A stretch of DNA of 64,000 nt from Mariprofundus erugo (GCF_005818865.1 NZ_VBRY01000001.1:348591-412590), one strand, 5' to 3'; counted from the first letter of the stretch, positions 42,957 to 52,326 are shown. Notes: generated from the letters alone by a model not told the origin. A program made the numbers and translations.

Positions 42957-43697
42957 ATGAGTGATGTGAAAGTTGCACTGGTGACTGGTGCGAGTCGTGG
43001 TATCGGTTTTGTGGTGGCGACCAGGCTTGCGGAAGCAGGGTTTAACCTGGCGATCTGTTCGACCAGTCAGGCTACGGTAGATCAGGCGGCAGAAAAAATT
43101 CGCGCTGCCTGTGGTGTCGAGGTATTGGCCCGGGCCGTGGATGTATCAAACAGTGAGCAGATGCAGGGTTTTGTACAGGAGGCGGCCAAACATTTCGGAC
43201 GTCTGGATGTGCTGGTCAACAATGCCGGTATTACCCGCGATAACCTTGCCATGCGCATGAAGCAGGATGAGTGGCATGCGGTGATTGATACCAATCTCAC
43301 CTCTGTATTCAATGCGATGCAGGCAGCGCTGAAGCCGATGATGCGGGCCCGCAGCGGCCGGATTATCAATATTTCATCGGTTGTTGCCGGTATGGGCAAT
43401 CCCGGTCAGCTGAATTACTGCGCCAGCAAGGGCGGTGTAGAGGCGATGACGCGATCGCTGGCGCGTGAAGTTGCTTCGCGCGGGATCACGGTCAATGCTG
43501 TGGCACCCGGTTTTATTGCAACAGATATGACGGCAGGACTGGGCGATGAAGCCCACGCCCGCCTGAGCGAGCAGATTCCTCTGGGGCGCCTCGGGCAGCC
43601 GGAGGATATCGCGGCAGCTGTTCTTTTCCTTGCGAGTGAAGGAGCCGGCTATATCACCGGTCAGGTACTGCATGTGAACGGCGGCATGTATATGTAA
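42957..43697 (+). CDS. fabG: 3-oxoacyl-ACP reductase
   Basis: 246 residues from ATG 42957. TGASRGIG at 11-18, NNAGITRDNL near 88, catalytic Ser in INISSVVAG, Tyr and Lys in NYCASKGGVE, and the C-terminal YITGQVLHVNGGMYM. NADPH-dependent reductase of the elongation cycle. Starts 11 bases after the fabD stop. The following 264 bases before acpP hold no gene and may contain an acpP promoter that I cannot place with confidence. Confidence 0.95.
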   Translation: MSDVKVALVTGASRGIGFVVATRLAEAGFNLAICSTSQATVDQAAEKIRAACGVEVLARAVDVSNSEQMQGFVQEAAKHFGRLDVLVNNAGITRDNLAMRMKQDEWHAVIDTNLTSVFNAMQAALKPMMRARSGRIINISSVVAGMGNPGQLNYCASKGGVEAMTRSLAREVASRGITVNAVAPGFIATDMTAGLGDEAHARLSEQIPLGRLGQPEDIAAAVLFLASEGAGYITGQVLHVNGGMYM

Positions 43698-43961
43698 ATC
43701 AGGCTGTGGCAGTGCCCCGATGAAGGGGGGACTGGCGTAGCAGGAAGGGCCCGGCGTAACTGTGCGAGCGGTTGCAGCCGGTGCATTAAATGAGGCGGTG
43801 TTTCAGTCTCATTCGAATGGAAAACAGCGGTATATTGTTTTCTGGTTGTTCGTAAAAGATTCTGTATGCTGCCACCCGGCAAACAGGATGTGTCCCGGAC
43901 TTGTGCGGCTCCGGGCCATATGATAGAAGCCGCACCTTATTTATTATTTCGGGAGGACGTT

Positions 43962-44201
43962 ATGTCTGCAGAAATCGAAGCTAAAATCATCAAAATCGTT
44001 GCTGATCAGTTGAATGTGGATGAGAGCGAAATCAATCCTGACTCTTCATTCGTCGATGATCTGGGTGCAGATTCACTGGATACCGTTGAGCTGGTCATGG
44101 CCTTCGAAGAGGAATTCGGTGTAGAAATCCCTGACGAAGATGCTGAAGGCATCCAGAGCGTACAGAACGCTATCGATTATATCGCTGCCAAAGCCGAATA
44201 A
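43962..44201 (+). CDS. acpP: Acyl carrier protein
   Basis: 79 residues; ATG 43962 preceded by GGGAGGA. Ser38 in [12 protein letters not shown] carries the phosphopantetheine arm; acidic four-helix protein with [13 protein letters not shown] and [11 protein letters not shown]. Carries acyl chains in the cytoplasm. fabF begins 3 bases after its stop. Confidence 0.98.
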   Translation: MSAEIEAKIIKIVADQLNVDESEINPDSSFVDDLGADSLDTVELVMAFEEEFGVEIPDEDAEGIQSVQNAIDYIAAKAE

Positions 44202-44204
44202 GCT

Positions 44205-45449
44205 ATGACCAGACGAGTAGTCGTCACCGGTGTTGGCCTCGTTACGCCGCTGGGCACCGGGACTGATGTCACGTGGAATAACCTGATCGCCGGTAAATCG
44301 GGCATCCGTCGTATCTCTCATTTCGATGCAGAGGCGACGGCAATGGCCTGTACCATCGCCGGTGAAGTTCCTGACTTTTCAGTTGAGAACTTCATTAACC
44401 GCAAGGATGCACGCAAAATGGATAATTTTATCCAGTTTGGCGTGGCTGCATCGCTGATGGCTCTGGAGCAGTCCGGGCTGGTGATCGATGAGAGCAATGC
44501 CGAGCGTGTCGGTGTTGCTGTCGGTGCCGGTATCGGTGGCCTGGTGACGATTGAAAACACCATGCGTGCCTATATGGCCGGTGGTGCGCGCAAAATCTCC
44601 CCGTTCTTTATCCCTCAGACCATCATCAATATGACATCCGGATGGGTGTCGATGATGACTGGTGCCAAGGGACCGAATGTGGCGACTGTAACGGCCTGTG
44701 CAACCGGTACGCATGCGATTGGTGACGCTTTTGAAGTGATCGCCCGTGGTGATGCGGATGCCATGATCGCAGGTGGTTCGGAAGCGTGCATTTGCGAGCT
44801 GGGCGTGGGCGGCTTCTCTGCAGCCAGGGCTCTTTCGACCCGCAATGATGAACCTGAACGTGCGTCCCGTCCGTGGGATAAGGATCGTGACGGTTTCGTG
44901 ATGGGTGAGGGAGCTGGTGTGCTGATGCTTGAATCGCTTGATTCTGCAAAGGCACGTGGTGCGGTGATTCTGGCCGAGGTGATCGGCTATGGCATGAGCG
45001 GTGATGCATATCATATGACCTCTCCATCTCCGGGCGGAGAAGGCGGTGCCCGTTGTATGCGTGCAGCACTGTCACGTGCAAAGCTAAATCCTGAGGATGT
45101 GGACTATATCAATGCCCATGGTACATCGACTCCGGCCGGTGACGTTGCGGAAACGCAGGGAATCAAGGCTGTATTCGGTGATCATGCCAGCAAGCTGATG
45201 GTCTCTTCGACCAAGTCCATGACAGGTCATCTGCTGGGTGCAGCCGGTGGTATCGAGGCAGCTTTCTCGGTGCTTGCTGTGCATCATGGTGTGGTTCCTC
45301 CAACCATTAATCTTGATCATCAGGACCCTGAATGTGATCTTGATTATGTGCCGCATGAGGCGCGTCAGGCGAACATCAATGTCGCAGTCTCCAACTCGTT
45401 CGGTTTCGGTGGTACAAACGCATCTGTGATCGTTCGAAAGTTCAACTGA
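44205..45449 (+). CDS. fabF: 3-oxoacyl-ACP synthase II
   Basis: 414 residues. Nucleophile Cys165 in VTACATGTHAIGDAF; His in NAHGTSTPAGD near 305 and in KSMTGHLLGAAGG near 340; GFGGTNAS at the end. Elongates acyl-ACP with malonyl-ACP and adjusts membrane unsaturation. It is the last fab gene; a strong terminator lies 54 bases beyond its stop, inside the reading frame of pabB. Confidence 0.96.
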   Translation: MTRRVVVTGVGLVTPLGTGTDVTWNNLIAGKSGIRRISHFDAEATAMACTIAGEVPDFSVENFINRKDARKMDNFIQFGVAASLMALEQSGLVIDESNAERVGVAVGAGIGGLVTIENTMRAYMAGGARKISPFFIPQTIINMTSGWVSMMTGAKGPNVATVTACATGTHAIGDAFEVIARGDADAMIAGGSEACICELGVGGFSAARALSTRNDEPERASRPWDKDRDGFVMGEGAGVLMLESLDSAKARGAVILAEVIGYGMSGDAYHMTSPSPGGEGGARCMRAALSRAKLNPEDVDYINAHGTSTPAGDVAETQGIKAVFGDHASKLMVSSTKSMTGHLLGAAGGIEAAFSVLAVHHGVVPPTINLDHQDPECDLDYVPHEARQANINVAVSNSFGFGGTNASVIVRKFN

Positions 45450-45475
45450 TTCAAAACGCGTAATAGTGAGGCGAC

Positions 45476-46771
45476 GTGCATATCCGCGTCATATCAAACC
45501 AGGGCCGTAAGTTAACCGCTTACGGCCTTTTTTCTTCTTTTCCGGATCAATTCTCCGCGATTCTTGAGCACCCGTCCGGGGCCGGGCGACAGTTTCTTGT
45601 GTCCGCGCATGGCCATTCGGCAGCGCTGGATGAGCATGCCAATGATGAGCAGTCAGCACTCTTTTTTCAGCACTGGAAGCTGGCGTTACAGGCAGAGCGG
45701 CTTGATTCACCGGCCATTCGCTGTCTTTTTTATGCGGCCTATGAGGCGGCGTCGCTTATTGAGTCGCTTCCGGCTGCGAAATCAGCCTTGCCAGGTCCGC
45801 TGTTGTGGACCTTTTATCCTGAGTTTTCACTCTGTTTTGATGATGACGTCATTCATCTGGCCGCCTGTGATGAGGCCGTATTGCAAGCCGTACTGGCGCT
45901 ATTGGATCAGGTGGAGCAGAAGTCTCCTGCCCTGACTCCAGTTTATCGGGCGGATGATACGGTCACCGGTGCAGATACATACAAACAGGCTGTGGAGCGG
46001 GTGAAGGCATATATCGGAGCCGGTGATATCTTCCAGGCCAATATCGCCCGTTTCTGGTCGATGCCCTTTGATGATCATGCGCTATTGTCACTTTATCACC
46101 AGCTGCGCCAGGTTAACCCGGCTCCTTTTGCCTCGTTTGTCCGCATGGATGGATTAACCCTGATATCGGCATCACCGGAGCGGCTCTTCCGCATGTATGC
46201 CGATGGTGAGGTGGATACAAGGCCGATAGCCGGTACCAGAAGGCGGGCAGAGGGGGAGATGGATGATTCGCTCCGGGCCGAGCTGCTGCTTTCGGAGAAG
46301 GAACGGGCCGAGCACATTATGCTGGTCGATCTGGAGCGCAATGATCTGGGCCGGGTTTGCCGGGCCGGTACGGTAGAAGTGAATGAGCGTATGGTGGTCG
46401 AGCAATATGCCACCGTTCAGCATATCGTTTCAAATGTGCGTGGCCGATTGCAGGAAGGCTGTGATGTGGTTGATCTATTCAGGGCCATGTTTCCGGGTGG
46501 AACGATCACCGGCTGTCCGAAGGTGCGCTGCATGGAGATTATTCATGAGCTTGAGGGTCATGCCCGTGGTCCCTACACCGGTGGTGTGGGCTATGTGGCA
46601 TGGGATGGCTCGGCTGATATGAATATTCTGATTCGTACATTCTGGCATCATCAGGGTGCTCTTTGCTGGGCTGCCGGCGCCGGGATTGTGGCTGACTCGG
46701 ATCCCGAGCATGAACTGGTTGAAACAGAGCATAAGGTGGAGGGGCTGCTGAGGGCTTTTTCCGCGCGATAA
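45476..46771 (+). CDS. pabB: Aminodeoxychorismate synthase component I
   Basis: 431 residues. Chorismate-binding fold: GDIFQANIARFW near 180, SASPERLFR, RPIAGTRRR near 255, HIMLVDLERNDLGRVC and FPGGTITGCPKVRCMEII. It combines with a PabA amidotransferase to aminate chorismate for folate. The PIAGT motif carries Ala where E. coli PabB has Lys (PIKGT), as in anthranilate synthase TrpE; the location after fabF and the single-gene context favour PabB. GTG 45476 has GTGAGG nearby, but a terminator hairpin covers codons 10-20, so the true start may be later or the hairpin may act as an attenuator. No pabC gene follows. Confidence 0.82.
   Translation: MHIRVISNQGRKLTAYGLFSSFPDQFSAILEHPSGAGRQFLVSAHGHSAALDEHANDEQSALFFQHWKLALQAERLDSPAIRCLFYAAYEAASLIESLPAAKSALPGPLLWTFYPEFSLCFDDDVIHLAACDEAVLQAVLALLDQVEQKSPALTPVYRADDTVTGADTYKQAVERVKAYIGAGDIFQANIARFWSMPFDDHALLSLYHQLRQVNPAPFASFVRMDGLTLISASPERLFRMYADGEVDTRPIAGTRRRAEGEMDDSLRAELLLSEKERAEHIMLVDLERNDLGRVCRAGTVEVNERMVVEQYATVQHIVSNVRGRLQEGCDVVDLFRAMFPGGTITGCPKVRCMEIIHELEGHARGPYTGGVGYVAWDGSADMNILIRTFWHHQGALCWAAGAGIVADSDPEHELVETEHKVEGLLRAFSAR
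45503..45533 (+). terminator. Intrinsic terminator overlapping the 5' end of pabB
   Basis: GGCCGTAAG at 45503-45511 and CTTACGGCC at 45519-45527 form a perfect 9-bp stem with a 7-base loop, then six T residues. It would end the fab transcript, yet it starts 27 bases inside the predicted pabB frame. Confidence 0.85.
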
Positions 46772-46776
46772 TCCGG

Positions 46777-47057
46777 GGAGATGCTGATTGATTGCCCTCT
46801 TGGCAAAATCAGTTCGCAAAGACAAAAGCGTGACAAAGAGGCAGGAAGCCGATTGAACGGCCAAAGGCTGCCCGCAGGGCGAGGGCATGATGCCCGAGTC
46901 ATTTTTCCTTTGCTTACAAATCAAACACTTACATGTCTGATTTGATACGCTGTATCCTGCAGCTCACCGGGCGGCGGCAAAGCCGTCCAATCCGGCTATG
47001 CTACCGGATGATGGCGTCCGTCGATGGCCGCGCGGAAGCACTGACACATCAGCGCTG
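46777..47057 (+). mobile_element. MITE-like intergenic element, family 1, copy B
   Basis: Same blocks as copy A at 29379 in the same order, plus about 60 extra internal bases (from ACAAAGAGGCAGG to CGAGTCATTT). Left end GGAGATGCTGATTGATTGCC; right end GCACTGACACATCAGCGCT. Both ends are seen again, inverted, at 60786-60868. It occupies most of the 424-base gap between pabB and the next gene; no ORF. Confidence 0.78.
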
Positions 47058-47195
47058 GCGTGATCTGTGATGGACATCATTCGTCGGCGTGACGGGGCAC
47101 GTCATATTGTCGCTGTGGCCGGATCCGGATCGATATCAGTGCGTAGAGCCGGCCGATGCTCTATTGGCAGGATGTTCCGCCATGGAAGGGGGGGA

Positions 47196-47579
47196 GTGAA
47201 AATCATACGATCAATGTTATTACTATGTTTGTTATGTTCCATCGGGACGTTTTCCGCTGTGGCGGAAAATGTAAGCGATGATGCCGGGGGGGTGCAGCCG
47301 GGGGGCAGTGAAGAGCCAACGGCTTATCTCTGTACGATGGCTGAGCATGAGAGAATTGTCGAGGTTGTCTATCTGAATGCGGGCCAGCTGGTGCCATGCG
47401 AAGTGCAATATCAGAAAGACGGGCAGACTGAGGTGCTGTGGCGGGCGAATAACAAACAGGGCTATTGTGAACGGAAAGCCCGCTGGTTTCTGAAAAAACT
47501 ACATCGGCTTGGCTGGACATGCACGCCGCTCAAGCTGTTAACATGGCGTGATCAGCCCGGTACGGATGAGCTTTCCTGA
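47196..47579 (+). CDS. Small exported protein of unknown function
   Basis: 127 residues from GTG 47196, which follows a G-rich ribosome site; this start gives a standard signal peptide MKIIRSMLLLCLLCSIGTFSAVA. Mature part: a low-complexity linker (DDAGGVQPGGSEEP), then about 85 residues with Cys in YLCTMAEHE, VPCEVQYQKDG, GYCERKARWFLKKL and WTCTPLK, so two disulfides are possible. The pattern VPCEVxYxKDG-LWRA-GYC-KA recurs in uncharacterised gammaproteobacterial periplasmic proteins as I recall them; no function is known to me. It starts right after the MITE. Confidence 0.72.
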   Translation: MKIIRSMLLLCLLCSIGTFSAVAENVSDDAGGVQPGGSEEPTAYLCTMAEHERIVEVVYLNAGQLVPCEVQYQKDGQTEVLWRANNKQGYCERKARWFLKKLHRLGWTCTPLKLLTWRDQPGTDELS

Positions 47580-47778
47580 GCTCTGATAAGCGGGCCTCCC
47601 GCGGTTGCTCGTAAGTGCCGGTCACTGGCGCGGATTGCCGCTTGATGATGCATGCGGTCTGTGCTTCTGCTACATTGAGGGAGGTGCAGATCTGCTGCTC
47701 TCATGCCGGCCATGATGGTCTCACTCTACCCGGCAGCAAGCATGACCCGCTTTACTGATTGTTTCCTGCGAGGGGCTT

Positions 47779-49176
47779 ATGAATGAGCTGATGATGAAAG
47801 TGAATGCTGCGTTTCAGCATATGCTCTGGCCGCAGGAGATGGAATCCCGTCCCGGCTGGAAGCTGGTGCTGACGCGGATGTTGCAGGTCTCCTTTGCGAT
47901 TGTACGCGATTTTCTCGAGGGTCAACTGACGTTGCGGGCCATGAGTCTGGTTTATACGACGCTGCTCTCGCTGGTGCCGCTGCTGGCACTGACGTTTTCT
48001 GTACTCAAGGGTTTCGGTGTCCAGAATCAGCTGGAGCCATTGCTGGTGAATACCCTGTCAGCGCTGGGCGACAAGGGGGAGGATGTCGCCCGCCAGATCG
48101 TCAGCTTTGTCGATAATATCAAGGTGGGCGTACTCGGTTCACTGGGGCTTGGCATGTTGATCTATACGGTGATCTCACTGCTGCACAAGATCGAGGTATC
48201 CTTTAATTATATCTGGCATGTGGCAGAGGCAAGGCCGATCGGTCAGCGTTTCAGTGAGTATCTGAGTGTGATTCTGGTCGGGCCGCTGCTGGTGTTCTCG
48301 GCTCTTGGTATGACGGCATCCCTGATGAGCTCCACGGTGGTGCAGGCTCTCTCCGATACACCACTGCTTGGTATGATTGTTCACTCTATCGGTAAGCTGA
48401 TTCCCTACGCGCTGGTGACGATCGCCTTTACCTTTATCTATATCTTTATGCCGAATACACGTGTACGGATTGGTCCGGCACTGATTGGCGGGCTTGTCGC
48501 CGGTATATCATGGGAGACGGCTGGCTGGGCATTCGGCGCATTCGTTGTGAATTCAGGCAACTACACGGCAATCTATTCCGGCTTTGCCATTCTGATCATG
48601 TTTATGATCTGGTTGTTTGTCAGCTGGCTGATTTTGCTGCTGGGTACAAGTATCGCCTTCTATTGTCAGCATCCGGAGCATTTGCTGCTGCGCCCTGAAC
48701 AGGCGCTGTTAAGTGCGGGGATGCAGGAGAAACTTTCGCTGTTGGCGATGACCTTTATCGGGCGTCACTACTATCAGCATTGCGAGTGGCAGATGGATGC
48801 GCTGGCCCGCTGGCTGGGGGTGCCGGTGAATATGGCTGAAAAGATTGTTGATAAGCTGCATGCCGCCGGCTTTATCATGCAAACAAGGGATGAGCCTGCA
48901 CCATTTGTGCCGTCGCGGGATATGGAGACGATGCATATCGCACAGCTGATTGAGGTGCTCCATCAGGGCAGTCAATCTGCAGCGTGGCCGCTGCCCCGGG
49001 TCGAGCATCTTGAGCAGTTGATGCTGGCGCGCGATGAAGCAGTGAAGCGGGTGATGGGCGAGATGACACTGAAACAGTTGATTGTGGCCGGGATGAGCGA
49101 TGAGTCAGGGCAGCGGGAGGCTGCTGGTGATGAAATGAGCGGCGGGGAACGGTTGTCAGGAGAAAAGCACATTTAA
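47779..49176 (+). CDS. YihY/BrkB-family inner-membrane protein with C-terminal winged-helix region
   Basis: 465 residues; ATG preceded by GAGGGG. Residues 30-300 hold about six membrane helices with family motifs LRAMSLVYTTLLSLVPLLAL, YNYIW-like FNYIWHV, and SGNYTAIYSGFAILIMFMIW (quoted to 20). The C-terminal 150 residues are soluble and resemble a winged helix (ALARWLGVPVNMAEKIVDKL), as in longer UPF0761 proteins. Function unknown despite the old label ribonuclease BN. The 199 bases before it hold nothing clear; a two-way terminator follows. Confidence 0.88.
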   Translation: MNELMMKVNAAFQHMLWPQEMESRPGWKLVLTRMLQVSFAIVRDFLEGQLTLRAMSLVYTTLLSLVPLLALTFSVLKGFGVQNQLEPLLVNTLSALGDKGEDVARQIVSFVDNIKVGVLGSLGLGMLIYTVISLLHKIEVSFNYIWHVAEARPIGQRFSEYLSVILVGPLLVFSALGMTASLMSSTVVQALSDTPLLGMIVHSIGKLIPYALVTIAFTFIYIFMPNTRVRIGPALIGGLVAGISWETAGWAFGAFVVNSGNYTAIYSGFAILIMFMIWLFVSWLILLLGTSIAFYCQHPEHLLLRPEQALLSAGMQEKLSLLAMTFIGRHYYQHCEWQMDALARWLGVPVNMAEKIVDKLHAAGFIMQTRDEPAPFVPSRDMETMHIAQLIEVLHQGSQSAAWPLPRVEHLEQLMLARDEAVKRVMGEMTLKQLIVAGMSDESGQREAAGDEMSGGERLSGEKHI

Positions 49177-49184
49177 ACGGCCAT

Positions 49185-49216
49185 AAAAAAAGGGAGCTTA
49201 AAGCTCCCTTTTTTTA
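49185..49216. terminator. Bidirectional intrinsic terminator
   Basis: A-run, AGGGAGCT / AGCTCCCT stem with TAA loop, T-run. It serves the YihY gene rightward and the small ORF at 49217-49354 leftward. Confidence 0.92.
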
Positions 49217-49354
49217 TTATTTGTGCGGAATGAGAAAGCATCCGTCACGTTTCATTTCAGGAATCAGGAACTGGCCCTGATCGCTGTTATTCTGCCGTGG
49301 TGTTGATTCTGCCTGCTCGTTCTGTTTGCTGTAATCGATGCCTGCTGCGTTCAA
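49217..49354 (-). CDS. Candidate small protein of 45 residues
   Basis: TTG 49354 follows AAGGGGAATCTC (good ribosome site and spacing); the frame runs 45 codons and stops exactly at the bidirectional terminator. The peptide is polar (MNAAGIDYSKQNEQAESTPR) and ends with a repeated motif, FLIP-EMKRDGC-FLIP-HK, including a single Cys. No family is recognised. Gene-like placement of ribosome site, stop and terminator supports it; the short length leaves real doubt. Confidence 0.5.
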   Translation of the reverse strand: MNAAGIDYSKQNEQAESTPRQNNSDQGQFLIPEMKRDGCFLIPHK

Positions 49355-49405
49355 GAGATTCCCCTTCCCATTGAAATTTGCATTGTCTTGCGATGAAACA
49401 GTTGC

Positions 49406-49434
49406 TTTCTAACGGTGTTATAGAAGGGGGTCAA
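49406..49434 (-). promoter_or_regulatory. Candidate promoter for the 45-residue ORF
   Basis: On the minus strand, TTGACC (49434-49429) and TAGAAA (49411-49406) are 17 bases apart, about 50 bases upstream of TTG 49354. The -10 is a poor match. Confidence 0.3.
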
Positions 49435-49479
49435 ACAGTTTCTTAATAAAATTTAATCAATGGCTGCAGGGCGCGCCGA

Positions 49480-50862
49480 TCAACTGTCAAAGTCATTGCC
49501 GGCATAGTTCTCAAAGCGCGTGTAGCGATTCAGGAACGCCAGTTTAACGGTGCCTGTCGGGCCATTACGTTGTTTGGCAATGATGATTTCAGCGATGCCC
49601 TCGTTTTCAGGTTTCTTGTTATACACCCAGTCACGATAGATGAACATGATGACGTCGGCATCCTGCTCAATCGCGCCGGACTCACGCAGGTCGGACATCA
49701 TTGGACGTTTATCTGCACGCGCTTCAAGTGAGCGGTTCAGCTGGGAGAGCACAATCACCGGTACATTCAGCTCTTTGGCCAGACCTTTCAGTGCACGGGT
49801 GATCTCTGAAATTTCCTGCTCACGGCGCTCGGAGTCCGAACGGCCACTCATCAGCTGCAGGTAGTCGATCACAACCAGGTCCAGTCGCTTCTCCTCACGC
49901 TTGAGGCGGCGGCATTTGGAGCGCACCTCCATCACCGAAATGGAGGGGGTGTCATCGACAAAAATGGCCGAATCAGCCAGCGCACCACTGGCACCGGCAA
50001 GTCGGCTCCAGTCACTGGAGGTGAAGCTGCCTGTACGCAACAGCTGCATGTCGACGCGTGCCTCCACAGCAAGCATACGCATGGCAATTTGCTGAGCTGA
50101 CATTTCCAGGGAGAAAATAGCTACCACGCCCGTATCATCCGATCGAATCGAGGCGTTCTGCGCCAGGTTCATGGAGAATGCGGTTTTACCCATACTGGGA
50201 CGTCCAGCCACCACAATCAGGTCGCCGCGCTGCATGCCCGAGAGCATTTTATCAAGGTCATCAAAGCCGGAGGGAACACCGGTGACAGCTTTCTTCTCGG
50301 CGTAACGGGCTTCCAGCTCCTTATAGCTGGCCACCATCAGGTCATTCATTTTGTTGAAGGCGGGGCGGGAGCGGTTGAATGTTTCCGCAACAGCAAGAAT
50401 ATCTTTTTCGGCGCGGTCGAGATGCTCGTTTACATCGCGTCCGGCTTCCTCATATACCTCGCGGCTGACTTTGCTGCAGACAGAAAGAAGATCACGCAGT
50501 ACCGACCGTTCGCGGACGATATCAGCGTAGTGACGTACATTGGCAGAGGTGGGGACCGTACTGATCAGTTCAACCAGATAGCTTTCACCGCCACATGAAG
50601 CAAGCTCATCGCGCCGTTCAAGGTAATCCTTGACGGTCAGAGCATCAATCGGCTGACCTTTGGATGAAAGGTCAAGGACGGCATGAAAAATCCGACTGTT
50701 GGCCTCAGCATAAAAATGCTCGGGTCTTAACGAGCCCTCCAGTCGTTCAAGGGCCTCAGGGTCAAGCATAATCCCCCCGAGCACCGCCAGTTCCGCATCA
50801 CGGGCGTGTGGCGGAATGCGCTCTCTGAGCGTGTCGGTGCGCGGGGGGACTTGTTGGCTCAA
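49480..50862 (-). CDS. dnaB: Replicative DNA helicase
   Basis: 460 residues from TTG 50862, overlapping the rplI stop by 3 bases. N-terminal DnaB domain (IPPHARDAELAVLGGIMLDP), then the RecA-like helicase with Walker A GRPSMGKTAF near 205, LEMSAQQIAMRML, and LVVIDYLQLMSG near 310. Unwinds DNA at the fork as a hexamer. Last gene of the rpsF operon. No intein interrupts it. Confidence 0.97.
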   Translation of the reverse strand: MSQQVPPRTDTLRERIPPHARDAELAVLGGIMLDPEALERLEGSLRPEHFYAEANSRIFHAVLDLSSKGQPIDALTVKDYLERRDELASCGGESYLVELISTVPTSANVRHYADIVRERSVLRDLLSVCSKVSREVYEEAGRDVNEHLDRAEKDILAVAETFNRSRPAFNKMNDLMVASYKELEARYAEKKAVTGVPSGFDDLDKMLSGMQRGDLIVVAGRPSMGKTAFSMNLAQNASIRSDDTGVVAIFSLEMSAQQIAMRMLAVEARVDMQLLRTGSFTSSDWSRLAGASGALADSAIFVDDTPSISVMEVRSKCRRLKREEKRLDLVVIDYLQLMSGRSDSERREQEISEITRALKGLAKELNVPVIVLSQLNRSLEARADKRPMMSDLRESGAIEQDADVIMFIYRDWVYNKKPENEGIAEIIIAKQRNGPTGTVKLAFLNRYTRFENYAGNDFDS

Positions 50863-51308
50863 TGCTGCTCAGACTTAACCTGAATAGCGACCTCAGCGGT
50901 CACATCCGGATGCAGGCGAACACGGAATGAGTGCTCACCAACCTCTTTGATCGGCTGATCCAGCAGAATGTTGCGGCGCTCAACAGCAAAGCCGTTGTCA
51001 CTCAGCAGAGCAGCGATTTCAGTGCTGCCTACAGAGCCGTACAGGTGCTTGCTGTCGGAGGTGGCACGTACCACTTCCAGGCTCAGACCTTCGAGCTTGC
51101 CAGCTTCGACCTTTGCCAGAGCAAGGGCTTCCTGCTGTTTCTGCTCAAGTACTGCGCGGCGACGCTCGAATACACGACGGTTGCCTTCAGTTGCCTGAGT
51201 TGCTTTGCCTTTAGGAACCAGATAGTTGCGGCCATAGCCAGGGCGAACAGTGACTTCATCACCGACATTTCCCAGACCTTCTACGCGTTCCAGTAGAATC
51301 AATTGCAT
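50859..51308 (-). CDS. rplI: 50S ribosomal protein L9
   Basis: 149 residues from ATG 51308 (GGAGG upstream). MQLILLERVEGLGNVGDEVT and GYGRNYLVPKGKA are the L9 N-domain; the long connecting helix and C-domain (LYGSVGSTEIAALLS) follow. An earlier in-frame start would overlap the preceding gene and is rejected. Confidence 0.97.
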   Translation of the reverse strand: MQLILLERVEGLGNVGDEVTVRPGYGRNYLVPKGKATQATEGNRRVFERRRAVLEQKQQEALALAKVEAGKLEGLSLEVVRATSDSKHLYGSVGSTEIAALLSDNGFAVERRNILLDQPIKEVGEHSFRVRLHPDVTAEVAIQVKSEQH

Positions 51309-51309
51309 T

Positions 51310-52305
51310 TTATCCTCCAGAAGCCGGAATCTTCCGGCGATAATCAAACCAAATATCCATCAAGCCGATAATCACGAACGGGACGATCATGAACGACCAT
51401 AAAAATAACATCAAATACATCATTGAAATCGACAGCAGCATGCCTTTGGCTTTCAGCCAGCAATGCCCGACCGCGATTCCCTGGGCGGCGAGTAGTCCAC
51501 CGACCATTATTGCAGCATTGATACCAATATACTGCATATCCCCTGATGCCAGGTTGGCCAGCACCAGCATTAGCAGAAACAGGTAAGCTACCGGTTTGCC
51601 AAAGCTGAGCTCCAGCGTATTGCTGTCGTCCCCCTGATAGAAGTTGTATCGACGGGCAAAGTTTCTTGCCAGTACAATATTTCCCCACCAGGCAAACCAC
51701 AGGCTTAAGCCAACAAGCCCGGGCAGGATGGAAACCATCATCTGCTGGGTTTGCGACACCACCTGTGCAGCATCGGGCTCTCCTGCCGGCACCTGTCTTT
51801 GCGCTTCGTCAAAGATCGGGGCCATCAGTTGGGTGACAAACTCACGTACACCGCTGTCGTGCGTGATCGCACCAACAGTGACTGCGATCAGTACCGCCAG
51901 CCCAAGACCCGTTGCCAGTATTCTCGCACTGGACTGGATGCCACGTTCTTTTGTCAGGCTTGCCGCCGCCAGCAGCGGCAGCAAGCCATAAACCGTTAAC
52001 GTCACAAAACCGGTCAGCAACGAGAAGCCGGACAGCAGTGTTGCTCCAATTGCTGTCAATGCGACCACGTGGCCTGCAAACATGACACCACCACCGATGG
52101 TGATCACAGCAACCAGGGCCGGGGTCAGCACATGCAGCGACAGACCAATCAGGGTGGATACCATGATCAGGAATGTCGGAGCACCCTGCATCAGCTCCGG
52201 CAGCCAGATGGCTGATGACAACATCACCAGTAGCAGCGCTGCACAGGGCAGACGCCGGGTCAGTAGCAGAGATGCCACTGCTGGTAATGGCGTTGGCTCC
52301 TGCAT
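51310..52305 (-). CDS. DUF2232 multi-pass membrane protein
   Basis: 331 residues with about eight hydrophobic segments (LLLVMLSSAIWLPEL, FLIMVSTLIGLSLHVL, LSGFSLLTGFVTLTVYGLLP, ILPGLVGLSLWFAWWGNI). The position between rpsR and rplI is the usual one for DUF2232 proteins in proteobacteria. Its function is unknown. One base separates its stop from the rplI start. Confidence 0.85.
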   Translation of the reverse strand: MQEPTPLPAVASLLLTRRLPCAALLLVMLSSAIWLPELMQGAPTFLIMVSTLIGLSLHVLTPALVAVITIGGGVMFAGHVVALTAIGATLLSGFSLLTGFVTLTVYGLLPLLAAASLTKERGIQSSARILATGLGLAVLIAVTVGAITHDSGVREFVTQLMAPIFDEAQRQVPAGEPDAAQVVSQTQQMMVSILPGLVGLSLWFAWWGNIVLARNFARRYNFYQGDDSNTLELSFGKPVAYLFLLMLVLANLASGDMQYIGINAAIMVGGLLAAQGIAVGHCWLKAKGMLLSISMMYLMLFLWSFMIVPFVIIGLMDIWFDYRRKIPASGG

Positions 52306-52326
52306 CAGATCACCAGTGATATGTGA

